A stretch of DNA of 64,000 bases from Nakamurella sp040546275 (GTDB taxonomy: Bacteria > Actinomycetota > Actinomycetes > Mycobacteriales > Nakamurellaceae), in the NCBI RefSeq assembly GCF_040546275.1, contig NZ_JBEPNO010000007.1:185548-249547 (forward strand), read 5' to 3'. This document shows, piece after piece, positions 16,598 through 25,698 of this stretch. Below the pieces are notes generated by a model. That model was not told where the DNA came from, made no database searches, and saw only the letters and a list, made by a program, of their open reading frames with translations. Position numbers and translations under genes: made by a program. The first letter of the stretch is position 1. Every line of letters starts with the position of its first letter.

Positions 16598-17584
16598 ATG
16601 ACGAACCTGACCCCGACCACGGAACCCTCGGTGGCCGATGCCCCCGAACAGCTCGCCGCCGCCGAGAAGTCCTCCCCGAGCGGTGGTCGACCACGCGCCG
16701 GTTGGCGATTGATGCTGCCCACCATGACCCCCTGGCTGGCGATCGGTCTCGGGCTGGTCTGCGTCATCGGACTGTTCGGCATCCTCGGCCCGTTCCTGGT
16801 CGGCGACCCGACGACGATCCGCAACCTCGGCATGGCCGGACCGGACGGCGACTTCCTGCTGGGGACCACCCAGACCGGACAGGATGTGCTGGCCCAGTTG
16901 GCTTTTGCCACCCGTGGATCGTTGGAGATCGGCCTGCTTGTCGGGGTACTTGCGACCGTCCTGTCGGCCTTCTTCGGGATCTTCGGTACGTACATCGGCG
17001 GATTCGTCGACGAGGCGTTCTCGCTGTTCTCCAATGTCATCCTGGTGATCCCGGGACTGCCGCTGGTGATCGTGATCTCGGGGTTCGTGCCACCGGAGAA
17101 CCGCGGGTTGTGGACGATCGCCATCGTATTGGCGCTGACCAGTTGGGCCGGTTCGGCGCGGGTGCTGCGAGCCCAGACGCTCTCCCTGCGTACCAGGGAC
17201 TACGTGGCGGCCGCGAGGGTCGCCGGTGAGCCCTCCTGGCGGGTGATCTCGGTCGAGATCCTGCCGAACCTGTTGCCGGTGCTGGCCTCCCAATTCGTCT
17301 TCGCGGTGATCTCGGCGATCCTGGGCGAGGCCGGGCTCTCCTTCCTCGGCCTCGGCGCGTCCAACTCCTCGACCCTGGGCACCATGCTGTTCTACGCCCA
17401 GAACGGGTTTGCCCTGCCGCTGGGCGCCTGGTGGTGGTTCATCCCGCCGGGAGCGGTGATCGCGCTGTTCGGCACCGGCCTCGCGTTGATCAACTTCAGC
17501 ATCGACGAAATCATCAACCCCAAGCTCAAGAACGCCCGTCGCTACCGCAAGCTGGCCAAGGCAAGTCGGAAGGTCGCCGCATGA
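16598..17584 (+). CDS. DppC-type ABC permease, operon 1
   Basis: A 328-residue permease with a long polar N-terminus (~40 residues), then six hydrophobic segments; LLGTTQTGQDVL and the Q-rich DppC motif, the EAA-type loop near AARVAGEPSWRVI and the terminal INPKLK stretch are visible. The ATG at 16598 is preceded by GAGGAGG at a good distance. Its last 4 bp overlap the next gene. Confidence 0.95.
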   Translation: MTNLTPTTEPSVADAPEQLAAAEKSSPSGGRPRAGWRLMLPTMTPWLAIGLGLVCVIGLFGILGPFLVGDPTTIRNLGMAGPDGDFLLGTTQTGQDVLAQLAFATRGSLEIGLLVGVLATVLSAFFGIFGTYIGGFVDEAFSLFSNVILVIPGLPLVIVISGFVPPENRGLWTIAIVLALTSWAGSARVLRAQTLSLRTRDYVAAARVAGEPSWRVISVEILPNLLPVLASQFVFAVISAILGEAGLSFLGLGASNSSTLGTMLFYAQNGFALPLGAWWWFIPPGAVIALFGTGLALINFSIDEIINPKLKNARRYRKLAKASRKVAA

Positions 17585-18504
17585 CGAACTCGTTGTCCGA
17601 CAACCTCATCCGACCCGAAGAGCTGGCCCAACCGGTTTCGGGTCGACGTGGTCGCCCGGTGCTGACGGTGGAGAACCTCTCGGTGATCTACGAGGTCGCG
17701 CACCCGGTGGCCGCGGTGAAGGATGTCAGCCTCACGCTGGCGGCCGGCGAGATTCTCGGACTTGCCGGCGAATCCGGTTGCGGCAAGACCACCCTGGCGT
17801 ACGCCGTCAATCGGCTGCACCGTCCCCCGGCCCGGATCTCCGCCGGCCGGGTGACCTGGCACGACCGGGACGGCACCGACACCGATCTGCTGCACCTGGC
17901 CCCGGAAGCACTGAGAGCCTTTCGGTGGGACAAGTTGTCGATGGTCTTCCAGGGCGCGATGAACGCTCTCAACCCGGTCATCAACATCCGCGCCCAACTC
18001 GAGGACGTGCTCACCACGCACCGCCCCGGGATGGGCCGGGCCGAACGTCGCCGTCGGGCCGGCGACGCCCTCGAACTCGTCGGCGTTGACCGTTCCCGGC
18101 TCAGGTCCTTCGCCCACGAACTGTCCGGGGGGATGCGCCAGCGGGTGATGATCGCGATGGCGTTGCTGCTGCAACCGCAGGTGATGATCATGGACGAACC
18201 CACCACCGCGCTGGACGTGGTGGTGCAGCGGGAGATCCTGCGGGAGATCGTCCGGCTGCGGGACGATCTCAACTTCGCGGTCATCTTCATCACCCACGAC
18301 CTGCCGATGCTACTGGAGATCAGCGACCGCATCGCCGTCATGCTGGCCGGCGAGATCGTCGAACTGGCGGACGCGCAGCTGATCTATTCCGACCCGCAAC
18401 ACGAATACACCCGAAAGCTCCTGCGGTCCTTTCCCAGCCTGACGGGCGAGCGCGGGGATTTCATCAGATCCGGCGTCGCCGAGAAGAAGTTGGGTACATC
18501 GTGA
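17581..18504 (+). CDS. DppD-type ABC ATPase, operon 1
   Basis: A 307-residue ATPase with one nucleotide-binding domain: Walker A GESGCGKT, Q-loop FQGAMNALNP, signature LSGGMRQR, Walker B IMDEPTTALD and switch histidine ITHD. The start at 17581 overlaps the upstream permease by 4 bp (ATGA). It pairs with the DppF-type ATPase that follows; in operon 2 of this window the two are fused in one chain. The cysteine-rich segment of peptide-type DppD proteins is missing from the C-terminus, as in sugar-transporting members. Confidence 0.95.
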   Translation: MTNSLSDNLIRPEELAQPVSGRRGRPVLTVENLSVIYEVAHPVAAVKDVSLTLAAGEILGLAGESGCGKTTLAYAVNRLHRPPARISAGRVTWHDRDGTDTDLLHLAPEALRAFRWDKLSMVFQGAMNALNPVINIRAQLEDVLTTHRPGMGRAERRRRAGDALELVGVDRSRLRSFAHELSGGMRQRVMIAMALLLQPQVMIMDEPTTALDVVVQREILREIVRLRDDLNFAVIFITHDLPMLLEISDRIAVMLAGEIVELADAQLIYSDPQHEYTRKLLRSFPSLTGERGDFIRSGVAEKKLGTS

Positions 18505-19406
18505 CCAGCATCGAGGTGAAGAACCTCAGCAAGACCTTCCTGCTCAGGGACGGCCTGAAACGGACGAAACTCCATGCTGTCGATCGGGTCTCGTTCGATC
18601 TGGTGCCCAGGCGGACGGTGGCCCTGGTCGGTGAGTCCGGCTCGGGGAAGTCCACCATCGCCCGCATGCTGGCCCGGCTGGAGAAGCCGACATCCGGCGA
18701 GATCAACGTGACCCTCGACGAGGGGACCCGCGTGCACGGCGCGATCTACCGGCGGCACGTACAGATGGTGTTCCAGGACCCGTTCGCCTCGCTGAACCCG
18801 TTCCACTCGATCGAGCACCACATCGCGCGGCCGCTGCTGCTGCACAAGCGGACGAAGGGCGCCAAGGCGACCCATGACCGGGTGGTGCAGATGCTGGAGC
18901 GGGTCAACCTGAATCCGGCGGAGGACATCGCGGCCCGACGTCCGCACGAACTCTCCGGCGGGCAACGTCAGCGGGTCGCCATCGCCCGGGCCCTCGCCCC
19001 CGGCGCGCAGGTGTTGATCGCCGACGAGCCGGTGTCGATGTTGGACGTCTCGATCCGCCTGGAGGTCCTCAACCTGTTGGGTCGCCTGCAGCGGGAGGAC
19101 AACCTCGCGGTCCTGTACATCACCCACGATCTGGCCACCGCCCGGCATTTCTCCGACGAGATCCTGGTGATGTACCGGGGGCGGATCGTCGAGCGCGGTC
19201 CGTCGGACGACGTGATCCTGCGGGCCAGGCATCCCTATACCCAGCTGCTGCGGCAGGCCGCCCCCGACCCCGAGCGACCGGGAAAGCTGGTCTCGGCCTC
19301 CGCCGTGGATCGGGCCGCCATCGACAACTCGATCTGCTTCAACCACTACGAGCAGGCCTGGACGTCCGCCGACGGCGCCGTCATCCCGGCGCCGTCCCTG
19401 ATCTGA
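18501..19406 (+). CDS. DppF-type ABC ATPase, operon 1
   Basis: A 301-residue ATPase with GESGSGKST, FQDPFASLNP, LSGGQRQR, LIADEPVSMLD and ITHD. A GTG start overlaps the DppD stop (GTGA), so expression is coupled. After the core there is a short extension ending in a conserved FNHYEQAW-type segment. With the preceding ATPase it powers the operon-1 importer. Confidence 0.95.
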   Translation: MTSIEVKNLSKTFLLRDGLKRTKLHAVDRVSFDLVPRRTVALVGESGSGKSTIARMLARLEKPTSGEINVTLDEGTRVHGAIYRRHVQMVFQDPFASLNPFHSIEHHIARPLLLHKRTKGAKATHDRVVQMLERVNLNPAEDIAARRPHELSGGQRQRVAIARALAPGAQVLIADEPVSMLDVSIRLEVLNLLGRLQREDNLAVLYITHDLATARHFSDEILVMYRGRIVERGPSDDVILRARHPYTQLLRQAAPDPERPGKLVSASAVDRAAIDNSICFNHYEQAWTSADGAVIPAPSLI

Positions 19407-19407
19407 G

Positions 19408-20325
19408 ATGCCCACGATCGCGAGGGATCTCGCGCTGGCCGACGAGGTCACCCGCATGCATGGTCTACGACCTGGCCGGATCGAGGAGATCGTCGGCAAC
19501 GGCTTCACCAATCACGTCTTCCTGGTGCACGGCGATCGACAGCGGTACGTCGTCCGGTTCCCGATCGACCCATTGCGGGACAACAGCTTCGAGACGGAGG
19601 CGTGGGCGTTGGCCCGGGCCGCCGAGCAGGGAATACCCAGTCCGATTCCCGTCGGATGGGGTACCACGAGGGGGGTGCCCTACCTGATCCAGACCTTCGT
19701 CGATGGCGTTCCCGGCAGCTCGGCGCCGTCGGTGGAGCTGTGGCGGGTGCTCGGCGAGTATTCGAACGCGATCAGCACCATCGCACTGACCTCCGCGCCG
19801 GACGGCCTGTTCACCCGTTTCGGTCGCGACCTGATGGGCGCCTGGACATCTCATCTGGACTACAACCGGCGGCAGCTGGTCCCGGCGGACCCCCTGATCG
19901 AACTCGGCGTCTACACCTCTGCGCAGCAGCCGCTGCTGCGGGAGTTCGTGGGCGGACTGACCGACCTCGATCTGCACTTCGGGCTCTGCCACGGCGATCT
20001 CGCTCCGCGGAATCTGCTGGTGGCCGACGGGGTCGCGCCCGTGCTGATCGACTGGGGCTCCGCGTCGGCCGGGCCGGTGCCCTTCGGTGACCTCCTGCAC
20101 CTGGTGAAGGCTCACCGGTCGGATGGCTCGCCGTCGACGGACGAGTTGGCGGCCTTCGCCGACGGGGCGGGCATCGCGCTGGGCTCGGTGATGGGCACGG
20201 TCGAAGACCTCCTGTTGCTGTCGGCGCTGGATCTCCCACGCTGGGCGCTGGATCGCCGGCCGGATCGGCTGGCCGAGATCGTCGCGGCTTCGAAAGATCT
20301 GGTTCAATCACGCTGGTCGGATTGA
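19408..20325 (+). CDS. Aminoglycoside-phosphotransferase-fold small-molecule kinase
   Basis: A 305-residue soluble protein of the APH/choline-kinase fold. The catalytic loop is CHGDLAPRNLL (H195, D197) and the metal-binding aspartate D215 is in LIDWGSAS; the N-terminal lobe carries a nucleotide-loop-like segment (GNGFTNHVFLV) but with RF in place of the usual lysine strand. It begins one base after the DppF stop, so it belongs to the transporter operon. In this position it is more likely a kinase for an imported sugar or its breakdown product than a resistance enzyme; that is inference from context. Confidence 0.85.
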   Translation: MPTIARDLALADEVTRMHGLRPGRIEEIVGNGFTNHVFLVHGDRQRYVVRFPIDPLRDNSFETEAWALARAAEQGIPSPIPVGWGTTRGVPYLIQTFVDGVPGSSAPSVELWRVLGEYSNAISTIALTSAPDGLFTRFGRDLMGAWTSHLDYNRRQLVPADPLIELGVYTSAQQPLLREFVGGLTDLDLHFGLCHGDLAPRNLLVADGVAPVLIDWGSASAGPVPFGDLLHLVKAHRSDGSPSTDELAAFADGAGIALGSVMGTVEDLLLLSALDLPRWALDRRPDRLAEIVAASKDLVQSRWSD

Positions 20326-20355
20326 AACCGTTGATCGGCAGAGGAAGGCACAGCC

Positions 20356-21381
20356 ATGGCGCCCGAGATCTTCACGTACCGGCCCGGTCCCGAGGATTTC
20401 GTGTGGACCTTCGGCGGAGCGGCGAGCAAGGCCACCGTCCGGCCCGGGACGATTCTCGAACTCTTCACCGAGGACTGCTTCGCCGGCGCCGTCAAGCAGG
20501 AGAGCGACCTCGTGTCGGAGGTCTGCCATTTCCCGTTCCTCAATCCGCAGACCGGCCCGTTCCACGTCGAGGGCGCGGAACCGGGTGACACGCTGGCGAT
20601 CCATTTCGTCTCCATCCAGCCGGCCCGTGACTGGGCGGCGTCCACCACGGTTCCGCTCTTCGGGGCGCTGACCTCGACGACCACCACCGCGTCCCTCCAA
20701 CCACCACTGCCGGAACGGGTCTGGATCTGGAAGCTCGATCGGGAGAAGGGCACCTGTCTGTTCACCGCGCAGGATTCCGACCACCAGGTCGAACTGCCGA
20801 TGGATCCCATGCACGGGACGATCGGCGTCGCGCCGGCCAATCTGGAGGTCCGTTCCGCGCTGGTCCCGGATGCGCACGGCGGGAACCTCGATTCGCCCGA
20901 GATGCGAGCCGGGGTCACCGTCTTCCTCGGGGTGTCGGTGCCTGGCGCCCTGTTCAGCCTCGGGGACGGCCACGCCCGGCAGGGTGAGGGCGAGACCTGC
21001 GGCGTCGCCGTCGAGGCGGCGATGGACACCGTCATCGTGATCGACCTGATCAAGGGCCGATCCACCCCATGGCCGCGGATCGAGTCCGACACCCATCTGA
21101 TGTCGCTGGGCTCGGCCCGCCCGCTGGAGGACGCCTTCCGGATCGCCCAGCTCGATCTCGTCCGGTGGGTGTCAAGTGACTGCGGACTGTCCGAACTCGA
21201 TGCCTACCAACTGCTCTCGCAGGCGGTCGAGTCGCCGCTGGCCAACGTCTGCGACACCAACTACACGTCGGTGGCCAAAATCCGGAAGGACTGGGTGCCG
21301 GGGGAATCGGCCACCAGTTCCGTCCACCGACGTCTTTCCGGCCTTGCTGCCGAGTACCGGAGGACTGTCGAGACCGGGTGA
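20356..21381 (+). CDS. Acetamidase/formamidase-family amidohydrolase
   Basis: A 341-residue protein of the FmdA/AmdA family. The family motif GDGHARQGEGE is at about residues 197-207 with HGTIG before it and EVCHFPFLNPQTGP near the N-terminus. Members hydrolyse short-chain amides to ammonia and the acid, and some bind metals through the His/Glu residues seen here. It starts 30 bp after the kinase stop and ends the operon. Why an amidase should travel with a glycan importer is unclear; de-amidation or deacetylation of an amino-sugar substrate is one possibility. Confidence 0.88.
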   Translation: MAPEIFTYRPGPEDFVWTFGGAASKATVRPGTILELFTEDCFAGAVKQESDLVSEVCHFPFLNPQTGPFHVEGAEPGDTLAIHFVSIQPARDWAASTTVPLFGALTSTTTTASLQPPLPERVWIWKLDREKGTCLFTAQDSDHQVELPMDPMHGTIGVAPANLEVRSALVPDAHGGNLDSPEMRAGVTVFLGVSVPGALFSLGDGHARQGEGETCGVAVEAAMDTVIVIDLIKGRSTPWPRIESDTHLMSLGSARPLEDAFRIAQLDLVRWVSSDCGLSELDAYQLLSQAVESPLANVCDTNYTSVAKIRKDWVPGESATSSVHRRLSGLAAEYRRTVETG

Positions 21382-21389
21382 GGTGCCGG

Positions 21390-21953
21390 CTACTTGAGTT
21401 TCGGGATCATCTTCTTGTAGAGCGCGACAGCGAACGCGTCGGTGAACGAGTTCTCGGATGTCTGCAGCATGAGATCACCGACGCGGACGACGGTCTGCCC
21501 GATTCCGCTGTAGGCTTCGTCGCCGAGCCCGGGAACCTTCTTGCCGCTCCGGTAGAGACCGATGTCGTCGCCCTCGGTGATGTCGATCTCCACCGTGCCG
21601 GAGCCCCCGAGGCCGGAGATGTTGAACTTGCAGCCCGAGCTGGGTTTGATACCGCTGCCGGACGTCGGCGTCGCCTGCAGGGTGTACACACCGGCCGCCC
21701 TCTGGGAGGCCGCCATCTGCTCCCGTGCGACAGCAACGGCATCCGCCTCGCTCAGCAAGGCGCAGACGTCGATGGATCCGGCCCGATTCGAAGCGCCTCC
21801 CGCAGCTGACGGAGCGTCCGTCTGCGACCCGGTGGTATCGGCCTGGCCTGGCCTGGCTACTACGGCCGTCCCTCCCGTCGAGCTACCACCGCAGGCGACC
21901 AGCATCGGGACGAGAGTGGCAGTGCACAACGAGACCAGCCGACGGGAAGTCAT
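21390..21953 (-). CDS. Small secreted lipoprotein, function unknown
   Basis: A 187-residue protein with a lipoprotein signal (SRRLVSLCTATLVPMLVAC, Cys21), a Thr/Gly/Ala linker and a compact domain containing two cysteines (VCALLSEADAVA and SSGCKFN). The pattern resembles actinobacterial DUF3558-like lipoproteins, but I do not recognise it with certainty. The ATG at 21953 is chosen because the signal peptide starts there; the longer frame upstream is non-coding. It is convergent with the acetamidase gene. Confidence 0.75.
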   Translation of the reverse strand: MTSRRLVSLCTATLVPMLVACGGSSTGGTAVVARPGQADTTGSQTDAPSAAGGASNRAGSIDVCALLSEADAVAVAREQMAASQRAAGVYTLQATPTSGSGIKPSSGCKFNISGLGGSGTVEIDITEGDDIGLYRSGKKVPGLGDEAYSGIGQTVVRVGDLMLQTSENSFTDAFAVALYKKMIPKLK

Positions 21954-22077
21954 GACCGGCACTTTAAGCCCGGATTGCGACGTCTGGGCGATGACCGCCA
22001 ATTCGGACCCGACAAACCCCCGATCAGAGCAGAGCCTTGGCGATCTCACCGCCGGCGCACGTCCAGTTCGCCGCCAA

Positions 22078-23013
22078 TCACCCAATGGCGGCGATCGACT
22101 CCACCACGATGTCCCAGAACCTGGCGTGATCCAGGCCCGTCCCGACCTGGTGACGGCAGTCCAGCCCGGCGGGCAGTCGCAGGTCGACCACTGTCCGCCC
22201 GTCGGTGAGCTCGCCCTTCGTCTCGACCGCAATGGGTGCTCGCACAAGGTCGAACACCGTCGGGTCGATCAGGTAGACGACCGGGCAGAGATCGTGCACG
22301 GGCGCCGCCTCGAAGTGCTGGTGCTCAAGATAACGCGCTTCGAAGAACTCCAGCAATTCGTCGACGAAAGTGCCGAGATCGTTGCCCAGAGCGCGGATCC
22401 GAGTGCGCACGTCAGGGGTGGCCAGGGCCTGGTGCGAGACCTCCAGCCCCATCATGGTGATCGGCCACGCGGCCTCGAACACCTCCTTCGCCGCCTCCGG
22501 GTCGACCAGGATGTTGAATTCGGCCGACGCCGTCATGTTGCCCTGGCCGATGGCTCCGCCCATGATCGCCACCTCGGCTACCCGTCCGGCGATGGCCGGC
22601 TCCAGTCGCAGTGCGAGCGCAAGATTCGTCAGCGGAGCCGTTGCCACCAAGGTGATCTCACCAGGATCCGACGTCATCACCGTCTCGACGATCAGTTGGG
22701 TGGCGGCGCGTGGATCCAACTGGATGTCGGCCTCCCGCGGCGCCGGCCCGTCCATGCCGCTGTCGCCGTGGATGTCCGGCGCAGCTTTGTGCTCGCGGCG
22801 CAGCGGACTCTCCGCGCCCCTGGCGAACTTGACCGTGCGCATACCCGCGACTGTTCCGATCACCAGTGCGTTGTGGGTCACCAGATCGACAGTCTGATTG
22901 CCACAGACCGTCGTGACGGCCAGCAGTTCAATCGCCGGACTGCCGTAGGCCGCCAGGATCGCCAGTGCATCGTCGTGGCCCGGATCGCAGTCCAGGATGA
23001 TCTTGCGTGGCAT
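22078..23013 (-). CDS. Inosine/uridine-preferring nucleoside hydrolase
   Basis: A 311-residue enzyme of the IunH family that cleaves the N-glycosidic bond of ribonucleosides to free base and ribose. The calcium-binding motif DCDPGHDDA is at residues 8-16, and the second aspartate cluster is in PVHDLCPVVYL. The ATG at 23013 has GAGGA upstream. It stands alone, divergent from the oxygenase gene. Confidence 0.93.
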   Translation of the reverse strand: MPRKIILDCDPGHDDALAILAAYGSPAIELLAVTTVCGNQTVDLVTHNALVIGTVAGMRTVKFARGAESPLRREHKAAPDIHGDSGMDGPAPREADIQLDPRAATQLIVETVMTSDPGEITLVATAPLTNLALALRLEPAIAGRVAEVAIMGGAIGQGNMTASAEFNILVDPEAAKEVFEAAWPITMMGLEVSHQALATPDVRTRIRALGNDLGTFVDELLEFFEARYLEHQHFEAAPVHDLCPVVYLIDPTVFDLVRAPIAVETKGELTDGRTVVDLRLPAGLDCRHQVGTGLDHARFWDIVVESIAAIG

Positions 23014-23191
23014 CGTCTGGTCCTCGGGGTAGTGGTGGTGGTCAGATCAGGACGGCATCAGGAACGGGCAAGGTCAGGACCGCTTCCGACGAATTGACTA
23101 TCCTCACGCTAGACGAACGGCTGCGACGGGGATGCTCGCGGCCCGTGGAGAGCCGGTTGCTGACCCGTTGACCGACACCGGAAGGAACACG

Positions 23192-24148
23192 ATGACCTAC
23201 GTTCCGATTCTCGACCTGTCCCAGGACGACGAGGTCTTGGCGCCCGCGGTGGACCAGGTCTGCACCGAGGTGGGCTTCTTCCAGGTGGTCGAGCACGGCG
23301 TGAACTCAGGGGTGGAGGAACGCACCTGGCATGCGCTGCAGCAATTCTTCGACGTCCCTCTGGAGGAGAAGCGCGCGTTGCAGGCCGAGCACGCCGGCGA
23401 TCCGTACGGCTACATCCCGGTCAGCGCCGAGTCGCTGTCGAAGTCGCTGGGCATGCAGGCACCGGGAGATGTGAAGGAGAGCATCAACATCGGCCCCTTG
23501 GAACGCCCGGACCACACCCTGTCGGGACCGGACGAGGCCATCATCTACACGCCGAACCGGTGGCCGGCCTCGATGCCGGAGCTCAAGAGCATCTGCGGCG
23601 CCTACTACGAAGAACTCACGACCTTGAGCGAGCGGATCATGACTCTGTTCGCCCGGGCACTACGGCTGTCCCCCGACCACTTCGATTCGATGATCGACCA
23701 CGCGCCCAGCGCGCTCCGTGGAGTCAACTACCCGGCCACCACCGAACCCCTTGCCATCGGACAACTCCGGGCCGGAGCCCACACCGACTACGGCCTCCTG
23801 ACGATCCTCAAGCAGGACGCGGTGGGCGGACTGCAGGTCGTCGACAAGGACGAGAACTGGGTTGGGGTGCCGAGTGTCCCGAACGCCTACGTCATCAACA
23901 TCGGCGATCTGATGGCCCGCTGGACGAACGACCGCTGGCGGTCGACCCTGCACCGCGTGGTCAATCCTGTCGAAGGGGCAGCCGCAGCCGTCCGCCGTCA
24001 GAGCATCCCCTTCTTCTACAACGCCAACTGGGACGCCGAAGTCGTCTGTCTGCCCTCCTGTCTGGCACCGGGGGAAACAGCGAAGTACGAATCAGTTGTG
24101 GCCGGACCACATCTCATGGCAAAGTTCCGCCGCGCAACCGCCGCCTGA
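23192..24148 (+). CDS. 2-oxoglutarate/Fe(II)-dependent oxygenase, isopenicillin-N-synthase family
   Basis: A 318-residue non-haem iron oxygenase. The iron triad is visible as HTDYG (His and Asp) and HRVVN, and the cosubstrate arginine in RQSIPFFYN. The N-terminal DIOX_N region (PILDLSQDDE, then GFFQVVEHGV) is present. The ATG at 23192 has GGAAGGA upstream; a longer frame to 23132 is not supported. Such proteins hydroxylate or desaturate small molecules; the substrate cannot be told. It is divergent from the nucleoside hydrolase. Confidence 0.9.
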   Translation: MTYVPILDLSQDDEVLAPAVDQVCTEVGFFQVVEHGVNSGVEERTWHALQQFFDVPLEEKRALQAEHAGDPYGYIPVSAESLSKSLGMQAPGDVKESINIGPLERPDHTLSGPDEAIIYTPNRWPASMPELKSICGAYYEELTTLSERIMTLFARALRLSPDHFDSMIDHAPSALRGVNYPATTEPLAIGQLRAGAHTDYGLLTILKQDAVGGLQVVDKDENWVGVPSVPNAYVINIGDLMARWTNDRWRSTLHRVVNPVEGAAAAVRRQSIPFFYNANWDAEVVCLPSCLAPGETAKYESVVAGPHLMAKFRRATAA

Positions 24149-24228
24149 GCCCCGCCGCCTGACCGATCTCCGACCAGCACCCGCACAGCGGATCATCCGA
24201 ACAGCGGCCGAGGTGGACGGCTTCGCTG

Positions 24229-24528
24229 TCAGCCGCCGGCCACCGACGGAAGGATCTGGACCTCCGCACCTGCGCGCAGCGGCGTGGTGAGCACGCCCGT
24301 CAGGCGGCAGTCCTCACCGTCGACGTAGACGTTGACGTACCGACGGATCTCCGACCGCTCGGACCGGATCCGGCGGTGCAGTCGCGGATGGGTCGCGCCC
24401 AGTTGATCCAGCAGTGCACCAAGTGTCGGCCCGGACCGCAGGGTGAGCGTCGACTCTCCCCCACATTCGGCGCGCAGCACGCCCGGGACCAACACTGTGA
24501 CCGGGACGGTCGAGGCATCGTCGGCCAT
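24229..24528 (-). CDS. MoaD/ThiS-like ubiquitin-fold protein with C-terminal Gly-Gly
   Basis: A 99-residue protein with the beta-grasp pattern of sulfur-carrier proteins (VTVLVPGVLRAECGG, LTLRSGPTLGALLDQL, NVYVDGEDCR, then AEVQILPSVAGG). The chain ends in the diagnostic Gly-Gly (residues 98-99) that is adenylated or thiocarboxylated in MoaD and ThiS. The ATG at 24528 lies two bases downstream of the stop of the propeller gene, so the two are translated together. No MoaE, MoeB or ThiG is in the window, so the partner may be encoded elsewhere. Confidence 0.85.
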   Translation of the reverse strand: MADDASTVPVTVLVPGVLRAECGGESTLTLRSGPTLGALLDQLGATHPRLHRRIRSERSEIRRYVNVYVDGEDCRLTGVLTTPLRAGAEVQILPSVAGG

Positions 24529-24530
24529 GC

Positions 24531-25613
24531 TCACACCTGGAAGGCCCGCACGCACAGCACATCCGGGAGGTGCTCGGCGATCATCGACCAGGAATCGCCC
24601 TCGTCGGCGCTGCCGAACACCTCGCCGGACCGGGTCCCGAAGTACACGCCCGTGACGGCTGCGTCGTCGGTGCACATCGCATCCCGCAGCACCACGGGAT
24701 AGAAGTCGTTCGGCGGCAGCCCGTTCTGCAGGACTTCCCAGGCGGCTCCGGCGTCGGTGGAACGATAGACACGGCAACGAAAGTCGGGAGGGTAGCGACT
24801 ACCATCTGCCTCGATCGGAAAGGTATACACCACACCGGGTTTCGAGGGGTGGGCCACCATGGTGAAACCGAAGTCGGTGGGCAGCCCGTCCGCGATGCTC
24901 TCCCAGCTGTCCCCGCCGTTGTCGGAACGGTAGACGCCGTGGTGGTTCTGCGCGTAGAGCCTCTCGGGGTCGCCGGCGTCGCGGGCGACCTTGTGCACGC
25001 ACTGGCCGAACTCGGGCCAGGGATCGGGGAAGAAGTAGGCCTTGATGCCCTTGTTGGCGGGGCTCCAACTCTCGCCTGCATCCGTCGAGCGATAGACACC
25101 ACCCGTGGACATGGCCACCAGCAACCGGTCCGGGTCGCTGGGATGTGGAAGGACGGTGTGGATCGCCTGCCCACCGAACCCGGCACCCCACTCCGGACGG
25201 TGCGGGTGGTTCCACAGACCGGGCACCAGGTCGTAGCTCTCCCCACCGTCGGTGGACTTGAACAGGGCCGACGGCTGGGTACCGGCGTAGACGACGCCGG
25301 CCGCTGTCGGGCTGGCCGCGAACTGCCAGACTCTTACCAGCGCAACACCGGCCGAGTCCGGGAAAGCCAACGGCGGCTCGTCCGGCTCGCTCCACGTCGC
25401 GCCGAGGTCGTCGCTGACCGCCACGCTCGGTCCGAAATGCGAGCTCGTCACGCTGGCCAGCAATCGGGTTGTGCTGGAACGCTTGTCGACGCCGACCGCG
25501 TAGACGTTGGTCATCTGGAACTGCGGCGGGCCGATCTCCCAGGTCTTGCGGTCATCCTCGCTCCGCGCCGTGAACAAACCCTTCTCGGTTCCGATGCACA
25601 AGATGTGCGACAT
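24531..25613 (-). CDS. BNR/VPS10-type beta-propeller protein (sialidase-like)
   Basis: A 360-residue protein made of repeated BNR/Asp-box motifs: SDDLGATW, STDGGESY, STDAGESW, SDNGGDSW, STDAGAAW and SADEGDSW, spaced as blades of a propeller. There is no signal peptide, and the arginine triad of true sialidases is not evident, so a neuraminidase function should not be assumed. A GGAGGTG site precedes the ATG at 25613. It is cotranscribed with the MoaD/ThiS-like gene. Confidence 0.85.
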   Translation of the reverse strand: MSHILCIGTEKGLFTARSEDDRKTWEIGPPQFQMTNVYAVGVDKRSSTTRLLASVTSSHFGPSVAVSDDLGATWSEPDEPPLAFPDSAGVALVRVWQFAASPTAAGVVYAGTQPSALFKSTDGGESYDLVPGLWNHPHRPEWGAGFGGQAIHTVLPHPSDPDRLLVAMSTGGVYRSTDAGESWSPANKGIKAYFFPDPWPEFGQCVHKVARDAGDPERLYAQNHHGVYRSDNGGDSWESIADGLPTDFGFTMVAHPSKPGVVYTFPIEADGSRYPPDFRCRVYRSTDAGAAWEVLQNGLPPNDFYPVVLRDAMCTDDAAVTGVYFGTRSGEVFGSADEGDSWSMIAEHLPDVLCVRAFQV

Positions 25614-25698
25614 TCGCTGAACACCTCCACGATTTTCCGGCGGTGGATTGCCCAGTATGGTCCGTCACCGGAAAGTTCGCAGGCCCAGGTGCGGGTGC

